Positions 1-5,205 of a DNA stretch of 5,562 nucleotides are shown in pieces (position 1 is the first letter of the stretch; every line of letters starts with the position of its first letter). The DNA lies in NCBI GenBank assembly GCA_015491275.1, contig WFWF01000135.1:1-5562 (forward strand), in the 5' to 3' direction. Made by a program: the position numbers and the translations under genes. The notes beneath the pieces are model-generated. The model did no database searches. It had not been told where the DNA came from and saw only the letters and a program-made list of their open reading frames with translations. Source of the DNA: Aquificales bacterium (GTDB lineage: Bacteria; Aquificota; Aquificia; Aquificales; Aquificaceae).

Positions 1-1427
1 GCCCCTATATCAACAACACCCCCTATTATCCTTATCTCACCATCCATATCTACAGAGGGAAGGGCGGGCGCATTGTTATCACCCGCATCAACGCAGGGTG
101 AAGCAGGTTGTATATGAAGATCACCGCCCCCTGCATTAACAAACATAGGATCACTTGTTATATTGCTACCGTGTGTATAGTTATCCGTAACCGTTATAAC
201 AAGATCCTCAGAGCTTGCAGTATTAAGATCACTGTTTGCTCCCAGATTATTGTTAAACAACTCAACCGTAGCACCAGTACCGTTATTATCACCGTCCGAA
301 TTAATGAACAGATCATCACCATCATTACCTCCCCCGTTTGCCATATTTCCCCATATTATGTTGTTGTATATCCTTGAGGTTATTCCATCAAGCATTGCGA
401 ATATATAAACACCTCCGCCGTTCGTAGTAGCTGTGTTGTTGTATAAAGTATTGTTTGTGAGAATTACTGTACTTGTAAAGTTACGCGCTACATATATACC
501 ACCACCATTGTATCCAGAATTACCTGCAAATATGTTATTTGAAAGGATTATGGTAGAAGAATAATCTGGAGGTATGTAAACACCCCCTCCATTGCTGGTG
601 GATGATGTGTTATTTTTAAACGTGTTGCCTGTAAGTGTTATTTCCGCGCCCCTTATATAAAGACCACCGCCGTCCGTATTGGCGGAGTTTGTATCAAATG
701 TATTGTCCTGAAGGGTATGAGATGATATACCGCCTCCGGAAATGAAAGCGCCTCCTCCGTTCCAAGAAGAAGAGTTATTGGAAAAGGTATTTCCGTTCAA
801 ATTTGTTGAACCGGCACCAGCCGACAGATAGGCTCCTCCACCATTGGAACTTGCGGAGTTGTTAGAGAAAGAGTTACCACCCAGGGTTATCATACCTCTG
901 AAGGTTTCTATATAAACACCTCCACCGTTGTTTCCCTGATTGGATGTAAATTCACAATTTTCAACATTCACATTTGCTAAACCTGTCTTTATAAACAGGG
1001 CACCGCCGTTACCCGATACATTACCGCTTGTAAAAATAACATTTTGTATTGTTATATCCGCACCTCCATCTTTGTCTCTATCGTCGTTACTATCATTATT
1101 TATGTTCAATATCTGAACCGCATTGTTTCCGTTAAGTACGGGTTTATTGTTCGGATCTTGTGCCAGTATGGTTAGCTTACCGTCCCCGTCTGGCATTGTA
1201 TAAGTTAAAGTGGAGCTTATGTTGTATGTACCAGGAAGGAGATATATAACCGAGTCTGTACCGTCAGCTTGGGCATTGTTCAAGGCGGTTTGGAAATCAC
1301 AAGCATCTGCAGATGATGAACAATCCGCAGTGCCTTGAGGAGTAGGCGCTACATAATAGGTTGAGGCAAAGGTAAAGCCAGCACAAGCAAGGATTATGAT
1401 TATAAATATATATCTGTTTATATACAT
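1..1427 (-). CDS. Secreted parallel beta-helix repeat protein (Pmp-like / choice-of-anchor Q type), C-terminus beyond the window
   Basis: The reading frame is open from ATG at 1427 to the window edge (475 complete codons, no stop), so the 3' end is missing. Residues 1-21 form a Sec signal peptide (hydrophobic IFIIIILACAGFTFA, cleavage likely after A21). The mature start has a C36/C43 pair, then a PGTY motif (65-68), typical of the first strand of secreted beta-helix proteins. From residue 140 to 364 an (N/D)GG(G) motif recurs nine times at 27-29-residue spacing, alternating with FxxN-like motifs (FTSN, FSNN, FDTN, FKNN, FAGN), as in chlamydial Pmp-type repeats. The visible end (SPCVDAGD, then DMDGEIR and VVDIG) matches the conserved tail of choice-of-anchor Q beta-helix proteins, so the helix is nearly complete; an anchor or sorting domain may follow. 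Role unknown: a surface adhesin, a polysaccharide-binding protein or an autotransporter-like passenger are all possible. It lies 79 bp downstream of mqnC on the same strand. Confidence 0.85.
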   Translation of the reverse strand, partial: MYINRYIFIIIILACAGFTFASTYYVAPTPQGTADCSSSADACDFQTALNNAQADGTDSVIYLLPGTYNISSTLTYTMPDGDGKLTILAQDPNNKPVLNGNNAVQILNINNDSNDDRDKDGGADITIQNVIFTSGNVSGNGGALFIKTGLANVNVENCEFTSNQGNNGGGVYIETFRGMITLGGNSFSNNSASSNGGGAYLSAGAGSTNLNGNTFSNNSSSWNGGGAFISGGGISSHTLQDNTFDTNSANTDGGGLYIRGAEITLTGNTFKNNTSSTSNGGGVYIPPDYSSTIILSNNIFAGNSGYNGGGIYVARNFTSTVILTNNTLYNNTATTNGGGVYIFAMLDGITSRIYNNIIWGNMANGGGNDGDDLFINSDGDNNGTGATVELFNNNLGANSDLNTASSEDLVITVTDNYTHGSNITSDPMFVNAGGGDLHIQPASPCVDAGDNNAPALPSVDMDGEIRIIGGVVDIG

Positions 1428-1430
1428 ACT

Positions 1431-1437
1431 CTCCCCC
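1431..1437 (-). promoter_or_regulatory. Ribosome binding site of the beta-helix gene
   Basis: GGGGGAG read on the minus strand lies three bases before ATG 1427. The spacing is short but the purine run is strong. An in-frame GTG at 1439 overlaps this run and is therefore a less likely start, and a TAG lies in frame a few codons further upstream. This fixes the start near 1427. Confidence 0.55.
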
Positions 1438-1452
1438 ACTATAAGCTAAACT

Positions 1453-1458
1453 AATATA
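1453..1458 (-). promoter_or_regulatory. Possible -10 element of the beta-helix gene
   Basis: TATATT on the minus strand (5 of 6 to TATAAT) lies about 26 bases before the start codon, below a very AT-rich stretch (1463-1485) that could act as an UP-like element. No convincing -35 hexamer is seen at 16-18 bp. I see no terminator in the 79-bp gap (1428-1506) after mqnC, so read-through from mqnC is also possible. Confidence 0.25.
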
Positions 1459-1506
1459 AGGATAACTTAATATTAAATATATTTCCTGCTTAAAGTACTA
1501 ACAATC

Positions 1507-2562
1507 TTAAGGATCAAATATTCTAACTATGTTATAATAGGTATCCCTTTGGGCGGGAACAAATCCAGCCTCCCTGATTGCATTTATCATCTCTTTCACC
1601 CTCGGTATCTTAACCTTAAAATTGGTGGAAGAGATAACATTCTCTTCTATCATAACACTGCCCATATCATTGGCGCCGTAATGAAGCCCTATCTGTCCTA
1701 TTCTCATTGTCTGAGTAACATGAGAAGTTTGTATATTGTCTATATTGTCAAGGTAAATGCGTGATAGGGCGAGAACCTTAAGGTAATATACACTGCCCGC
1801 GGTTTCAACATGATCCATAGCGGTGTTCCCCTTTTGAAAGGTCCACGGTATAAAAGCTGTAAAGCCACCCGTTTCATCCTGTATCCTTCTTATCCTTTCA
1901 AGGTGTTCAACGATATGTTCAATCCTTTCCACATGGCCAAACATCATGGTGGCGGTGGTTTTCATACCGAGTGTATGTGCGGTCCTGTGAACCTCTTCCC
2001 ACTCCTCAACCGTACATTTACCTGGGCTTATCTCATTTCTCACTTCGGGTGAAAGTATCTCCGCTCCTCCCCCGGGTACGGACATAAGTCCCGCACTTTT
2101 GAGCCTTTCAAGAACTTCCCTTATACTTAACCCTTCTTTTTTTGCAATAAACACTATCTCCGGAGCGGAGAAGCAGTGTATCTGGATCTGGGGGAAATTC
2201 TCTTTTATGGAGGAAATCATCTCTTCATAAAAGGAAAGGGGAAGATCGGGATTTATTCCACCTTGCATTAATAAGGTTGTTCCTCCCCAGCTTACAAGTT
2301 CTTCAACCTTCTTAAGTATTTCGCCAATACTCAATATGTATGTATCTTCATCCCCTTTCCTTCTGTAGAATGCACAGAATTTACAACCCGATATACATAT
2401 ATTTGTGTAGTTTACATTCCTGTCTATTACAAAGGTTACTATGTTATCGGGATGCTTCGTTTTTCTTATCTCATTGGCTAAAAACCCGAGAGTATTTAGG
2501 TCATTGTTGTTAAACAGGTCTATGGCTTCACCTGGGGATATCCTTTTACTTAGTTTTAACAT
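1507..2562 (-). CDS. mqnC: Cyclic dehypoxanthinyl futalosine synthase, radical SAM (MqnC)
   Basis: MqnC converts dehypoxanthine futalosine to its cyclic form in the futalosine route to menaquinone, using S-adenosylmethionine and a [4Fe-4S] cluster in the cytoplasm. The 351-residue length is usual for the family. The radical-SAM cluster ligands are C56, C60 and C63 in a CxxxCxxC motif followed by AFYRR; the CAFYR context is typical of MqnC rather than the related aminofutalosine synthase MqnE. Other family blocks are LLMQGG (97-102), VPGGGAEIL (162-170), TMMFGHVE (205-212) and QDETGGFTAFIPW (228-240). The start at ATG 2562 gives a full-length N-terminus. No Shine-Dalgarno sequence precedes it, which fits the candidate promoter placed only about a dozen bases upstream. 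It is divergent from the vanZ-like gene. No other mqn gene is in the window; scattered mqn genes are common in bacteria that use this pathway. Confidence 0.93.
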   Translation of the reverse strand: MLKLSKRISPGEAIDLFNNNDLNTLGFLANEIRKTKHPDNIVTFVIDRNVNYTNICISGCKFCAFYRRKGDEDTYILSIGEILKKVEELVSWGGTTLLMQGGINPDLPLSFYEEMISSIKENFPQIQIHCFSAPEIVFIAKKEGLSIREVLERLKSAGLMSVPGGGAEILSPEVRNEISPGKCTVEEWEEVHRTAHTLGMKTTATMMFGHVERIEHIVEHLERIRRIQDETGGFTAFIPWTFQKGNTAMDHVETAGSVYYLKVLALSRIYLDNIDNIQTSHVTQTMRIGQIGLHYGANDMGSVMIEENVISSTNFKVKIPRVKEMINAIREAGFVPAQRDTYYNIVRIFDP

Positions 2563-2573
2563 TATGCTAATAA

Positions 2574-2582
2574 ATTTTATCA
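2574..2582 (-). promoter_or_regulatory. mqnC: Candidate extended -10 promoter of mqnC
   Basis: On the minus strand the sequence TGATAAAAT fits an extended -10 (TGn followed by TAAAAT, 5 of 6 to TATAAT). No good -35 is seen, which extended -10 promoters tolerate. Transcription would start about 3-6 bases before ATG 2562, giving an almost leaderless mRNA and explaining the lack of a ribosome binding site. The element lies in the 38-bp gap shared with the divergent vanZ-like gene. Confidence 0.4.
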
Positions 2583-2590
2583 GTTACTAT

Positions 2591-2594
2591 GGAG
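2591..2594 (+). promoter_or_regulatory. Ribosome binding site of the VanZ-family gene
   Basis: GGAG lies six bases before ATG 2601 and supports that start over the second in-frame ATG at 2613. I could not identify a plus-strand promoter with confidence; it would have to lie within or at the 5' end of mqnC because the gap is only 38 bp. Confidence 0.55.
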
Positions 2595-2600
2595 TAAAAT

Positions 2601-3125
2601 ATGAGCCCGATTATGGGTAAGGGAATTTCAAGACCGTGGCTTATTTTTATAGTCTTTTATATACTGCTTATATATATCTCTTTACCCTTTGCGAGAACCA
2701 TTCTCAACCATCTTTACGCTTCCTTAGGAAAGGATATATTAAGTTTGTCCGTGAATATTTTGCTTTTAATCTTTATCCTCTATACCTCGTATAAACTTTT
2801 TAAAAAGGGAATTAAGGCAATAATACTTACTGTTACCGTTTTGCTCATAGCCTTCCTATTTGCTTCCGATATGGAAAGACCCGAGGAGAGGATACACTTT
2901 ATCCAATACGGGCTCTTAGGATTTCTTATGTTTAAGATCTTCAAGGGTTTTTCATTGATCATTTTGGGTGTCTCCGTACTTATACTGTTCCTCACAGGTG
3001 CGGTTGATGAGATAATCCAGTATTTTTTACCTAACAGGGTGGGTGACATAAGGGATGTTGCCTTTAATTTTCTCGGAGGGTTATTGGGCTTATGGGTAGG
3101 TTATATCTATTTTTACTATCGTTGA
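2601..3125 (+). CDS. VanZ-family integral membrane protein
   Basis: A 174-residue polytopic inner-membrane protein. Hydrophobic segments lie near residues 12-28, 46-64, 71-88, 98-111, 117-135 and 155-173. The VanZ-family signature is clear: E96-R-I-H99-xxx-Y103 in the fourth segment, then D136-E137-xx-Q140, and a P144-N-R146-xx-D149-xx-D152-xxx-N156-xx-G159 block leading into the last segment. These polar residues in the membrane suggest an active or binding site, but the general biochemical function of VanZ-like proteins is not settled. VanZ itself gives low-level teicoplanin resistance; standalone homologues like this one are widespread and should not be read as a resistance gene. It is the first gene of a probable three-gene operon: the next start lies 34 bp before its stop, so translation is probably coupled. 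Start ATG 2601 has a GGAG ribosome binding site. Confidence 0.85.
   Translation: MSPIMGKGISRPWLIFIVFYILLIYISLPFARTILNHLYASLGKDILSLSVNILLLIFILYTSYKLFKKGIKAIILTVTVLLIAFLFASDMERPEERIHFIQYGLLGFLMFKIFKGFSLIILGVSVLILFLTGAVDEIIQYFLPNRVGDIRDVAFNFLGGLLGLWVGYIYFYYR
3075..3080 (+). promoter_or_regulatory. Ribosome binding site of the MBL-fold gene, inside the vanZ-like gene
   Basis: GGAGGG lies 11 bases before ATG 3092. The spacing is a little long, but this start yields a proper signal peptide. A second in-frame ATG at 3125 overlaps the vanZ stop (TGATG) and would remove most of that signal peptide, so 3092 is preferred. Confidence 0.45.
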
Positions 3126-3913
3126 TGGCTTTCCTATGGGCTGGGGAACTTAAAGTATATTTTTTAGATGTGGGAGAGGGTGAATCTATTTTTATAGAAA
3201 CTCCCAAAGGTAAAAAGGTGCTTATTGATGCGGGTAATATTATAACGGGATACAGGGTTTATCAATTCTTAAAAAAAGAGGGTGTCGGAGAAATAGATCT
3301 GCTTATAGTTACGCACCCCCATCCCGATCACATGGGCGGGGTATTTCTTATCCTGCAAGCTATTAAGGTTAAAAGATGGTGTGATAACGGTCAGCTCATT
3401 GATAGGAATGGTAGTGATCTGTACAGATGGTATAAGGAAATTTTCAGAAAGGGTAATTATTGTGTACTTAAGGGCGGAGATATACTCAAAATGGGCGGTG
3501 TTGAATTTTATATACTGAACCCTTTTGAACATGAGGGAGACTGGAACACTAATTCCCTTGTTATAAAGATGAGATACAGAAAAACTTCCTTCCTTTTCAC
3601 CAGTGATGCCAACATAAGAACGGAAAATAAGCTTATAGAAAGGTACGGGAAGAATTTAAAATCGGATGTTTTAAAAGTAGGTCATCACGGCGCTTCCGAT
3701 TCTACATCCGAAGAGTTTTTAAAGATGGTTAAACCGTCCTATGCTGTTATATCAATTAATGATAATAATATAAGAGGATATCCTTCCGAAAAGACACTTA
3801 AACTTTTAGAAGATATGAATATAAAAACCTATATAACCTATAGGGACGGAACTGTTCTATTTGTTTCCGACGGAGAAAGGGTGGAAGTATTTAGAAGGTT
3901 GTATAATTTTTAA
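3092..3913 (+). CDS. Exported ComEC/Rec2-type metallo-beta-lactamase-fold hydrolase, standalone domain
   Basis: The 273-residue product has an N-terminal signal sequence (residues 1-17, LYLFLLSLMAFLWA core, cleavage likely after A17) followed by one metallo-beta-lactamase domain of the ComEC C-terminal kind. Visible landmarks are FLDVGEGES (24-32), LIDAG (44-48), the metal-binding H75-x-H77-x-D79-H80, N154-S155, the LFTSDA block with metal-ligand candidate D172, and KVGHHG (195-200) followed by S202-x-S204-T-S206. In ComEC the equivalent domain lies outside the membrane and is thought to degrade one strand of incoming DNA. Here the multi-spanning competence channel domain is missing, so a role in DNA uptake is not shown; nuclease, phosphodiesterase or other hydrolase activity is possible. 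The mature chain has exactly two cysteines, C97 and C124, which could form a disulfide outside the cytoplasm. It overlaps the vanZ-like gene by 34 bp and ends 16 bp before the wzz-like start. Confidence 0.87.
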   Translation: MGRLYLFLLSLMAFLWAGELKVYFLDVGEGESIFIETPKGKKVLIDAGNIITGYRVYQFLKKEGVGEIDLLIVTHPHPDHMGGVFLILQAIKVKRWCDNGQLIDRNGSDLYRWYKEIFRKGNYCVLKGGDILKMGGVEFYILNPFEHEGDWNTNSLVIKMRYRKTSFLFTSDANIRTENKLIERYGKNLKSDVLKVGHHGASDSTSEEFLKMVKPSYAVISINDNNIRGYPSEKTLKLLEDMNIKTYITYRDGTVLFVSDGERVEVFRRLYNF

Positions 3914-3917
3914 TCAT

Positions 3918-3923
3918 AGGAGG
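3918..3923 (+). promoter_or_regulatory. Ribosome binding site that decides the TTG start of the wzz-like gene
   Basis: A perfect AGGAGG lies six bases before TTG 3930. The frame is open further upstream to another TTG at 3861, but that one lies inside the MBL gene without such a site, and the added 23 residues look like shadow sequence. The AGGAGG sets the start at 3930. Confidence 0.8.
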
Positions 3924-3929
3924 TGGAGA

Positions 3930-4811
3930 TTGAAGGAAGATAAAAGGCTGTTATATGAAAGTAAAAGGGATGAAAGGGAATATCTATACTCAGATGACGA
4001 GATAGATCTTTATGAGATACTGCTTATATTGAAAAAACATATCAAATTAATAGGTTTCGTTGTGCTTCTTGCTACAGCCCTTTCCATTGCTTATGTTCTT
4101 TTTGCAACTCCCACCTACAAATCAAGTTTTATAGTAAGAATGCCATCCGTAGGGGGTGATAAATATATATTTTCGGTGGAAGAAGCTAAAACTAACATAG
4201 ACAACTTGAACACATTTTTGGAGCAAAAAAGATATGAGGAACTTGCAGGATTGCTTAGCTTACATCTATCAGATGTGAAGCTTGTCAAAAGTATAAACCC
4301 TTCAGTAAAGAGGGGAAAAGAACACTTCCTTGAGGTATCTCTGATAGTTTACAATCCCGGCATTATAGAGAAATTCAAAAATGCAATAGTCAGTTACCTT
4401 AACAACAACCCCTTTGTACAGGAAAAAATAAATATGGAAAGGATGAAGCTTTTCAATCTTAAAAGGGAGATAGAAGCGAAGATAAAAAGCATGGACAGTA
4501 TGAGGAGAGTACTTGAGAAAAATTTAAAGGAGGGAAAGGTAAAGGATTACGGATTCAATCCTCTTGAGATGGAGAAGGTAATAATGGATCTGAAGATGAG
4601 ATTGGAAGATACAAAGACAAGGCTTGCAACACTTAAGGGCTTTGAGGTTGCGGTTGATCCTGTTATACCTACGAAGCCTCACAGTCCTAAAGCTTTTCTT
4701 ATAATAGGTGTTTCATTTATATCCTCTCTTTTCTTAGGTATGTTTCTTGCTTTGTTTGTTGAGTGGTATCAGAACGCGAAAAGGAGACACAAGGAAGTAT
4801 TTTCCGAGTGA
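3930..4811 (+). CDS. Wzz/chain-length-determinant family protein (polysaccharide co-polymerase), no kinase domain
   Basis: The protein is 293 residues from the TTG start. A charged cytoplasmic segment (1-37) containing the DEIDLYEILLILKKH motif typical of Wzz-family N-termini leads into membrane segment 1 (about 38-58). A periplasmic region of about 195 residues follows, with a predicted coiled coil near 171-230, then a proline-rich stretch with P244, P247, P250 and P253, membrane segment 2 (about 256-277) and a short basic tail. Two membrane segments with the Pro-rich block before the second are the hallmark of Wzz/FepE/Wzc-type co-polymerases, which set the length of O-antigen or capsule chains or help export them. 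It has no C-terminal tyrosine-kinase domain, and the periplasmic part is shorter than in typical Wzz. No polymerase, flippase or glycosyltransferase is in the window, so its substrate is unknown. It is the last gene of the probable operon with the vanZ-like and MBL genes. Confidence 0.85.
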   Translation: MKEDKRLLYESKRDEREYLYSDDEIDLYEILLILKKHIKLIGFVVLLATALSIAYVLFATPTYKSSFIVRMPSVGGDKYIFSVEEAKTNIDNLNTFLEQKRYEELAGLLSLHLSDVKLVKSINPSVKRGKEHFLEVSLIVYNPGIIEKFKNAIVSYLNNNPFVQEKINMERMKLFNLKREIEAKIKSMDSMRRVLEKNLKEGKVKDYGFNPLEMEKVIMDLKMRLEDTKTRLATLKGFEVAVDPVIPTKPHSPKAFLIIGVSFISSLFLGMFLALFVEWYQNAKRRHKEVFSE

Positions 4812-4817
4812 TATAAG
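4809..4817 (+). promoter_or_regulatory. Candidate extended -10 promoter for the iron-sulfur carrier gene
   Basis: TGATATAAG contains TGn plus TATAAG (5 of 6 to TATAAT). The TGA of this element is the stop codon of the wzz-like gene. No -35 is seen. It would give a leader of roughly 55 bases before ATG 4879 and would let the carrier gene be transcribed apart from the envelope operon. With no terminator in 4812-4878, read-through from upstream is equally possible. Confidence 0.35.
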
Positions 4818-4865
4818 TCATACATTAAACTCCGAACAAAGAGTATCTTAAGAGTGCAAAATAAA

Positions 4866-4871
4866 AGGAGG
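4866..4871 (+). promoter_or_regulatory. Ribosome binding site of the iron-sulfur carrier gene
   Basis: A perfect AGGAGG lies seven bases before ATG 4879, which suggests strong translation and confirms the start. Confidence 0.8.
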
Positions 4872-4878
4872 TTTTGAT

Positions 4879-5205
4879 ATGGTTTTTAAAGTTACGGAAA
4901 AAGCTGTTGAGGAAATTAAAAGGATAGCACAAGAAAACAATATTGATAACGCCATTCTGAGGATAAGGGTTGTACCTGGCGGGTGTTCGGGATTTCAGTA
5001 TGCCATGGGATTTGATGATACTGTAGAAGAAACGGACAATGTTTTTGAATACGACAATATAAAGGTGGTTATAGATCAGTTCTCCATGCCTTATGTTAAC
5101 GGCGCGGAGCTTGACTTCGTTGTTGATTTCATGGGCGGAGGATTCACCATAAGAAATCCCAATGTTACCGGTTCATGCGGATGCGGTAATTCGTTCTCTT
5201 GTTAA
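4879..5205 (+). CDS. iscA: A-type iron-sulfur cluster carrier (IscA/ErpA/HesB family)
   Basis: A-type carriers receive Fe-S clusters from a scaffold and pass them to target enzymes in the cytoplasm. The 108-residue length is standard. The three conserved cluster-binding cysteines are present: C36 in VVPGGCSGFQY, and C100 and C102 in the C-terminal GSCGCGNSF block, preceded by the FTIRNPN signature of the HesB/YadR/YfhF family. An extra C108 is the final residue, just past the usual end of the motif. Whether this is best called IscA, ErpA or SufA cannot be settled from sequence alone, because no isc or suf gene is next to it. The gene has a perfect ribosome binding site and a possible promoter of its own. 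Its last 41 bp overlap the 3' end of the convergent YbbR-like gene, and a strong hairpin at 5249-5290 probably terminates it. Confidence 0.93.
   Translation: MVFKVTEKAVEEIKRIAQENNIDNAILRIRVVPGGCSGFQYAMGFDDTVEETDNVFEYDNIKVVIDQFSMPYVNGAELDFVVDFMGGGFTIRNPNVTGSCGCGNSFSC

Noticed and set aside
108..377. Plus-strand open frame of 89 codons
   Set aside because: It is antisense to the beta-helix gene and has low-complexity Ile/Val/Thr sequence that mirrors the Asn/Gly repeat codons. No ribosome binding site or family match is visible.
324..1010. Recurring short GC-richer motifs (ACACCTCCGCCGTT-like) about every 84 bp, reminiscent of a CRISPR array or DNA tandem repeat
   Set aside because: The motifs vary in sequence and spacing by whole codons, and they encode the (N/D)GGG protein repeat in one long open frame. 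This is protein-level repetition.
1467..1476. Palindrome TTAATATTAA in the gap between mqnC and the beta-helix gene
   Set aside because: It is only 10 bp, fully AT, with no loop and no GC stem, so it is neither a terminator nor a convincing operator in such AT-rich sequence.
1549..2052. Two plus-strand open frames (1549-1764 and 1810-2052)
   Set aside because: Both lie antisense within mqnC, whose frame is conserved and full-length. They have no ribosome binding site and no recognisable domain.
2589..2597. Two-codon open frame ATG GAG TAA just before the vanZ-like gene
   Set aside because: The GGAG within it is the ribosome binding site of the vanZ-like gene, so the ATG is most likely accidental. 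No sign of a leader peptide or attenuator.
2601..3125. Reading the VanZ-family gene as a glycopeptide-resistance determinant
   Set aside because: There is no vanA, vanH, vanX or regulatory gene nearby, and standalone VanZ-like proteins are common in bacteria without such resistance.
2780..3532. Minus-strand open frames (2780-3049 and 3269-3532)
   Set aside because: They are shadows of the vanZ-like and MBL genes, which carry clear family motifs on the plus strand.
3861..3929. Upstream extension of the wzz-like frame to a TTG at 3861
   Set aside because: It overlaps the MBL gene, has no ribosome binding site and adds 23 unrelated residues. TTG 3930 follows AGGAGG at ideal spacing.
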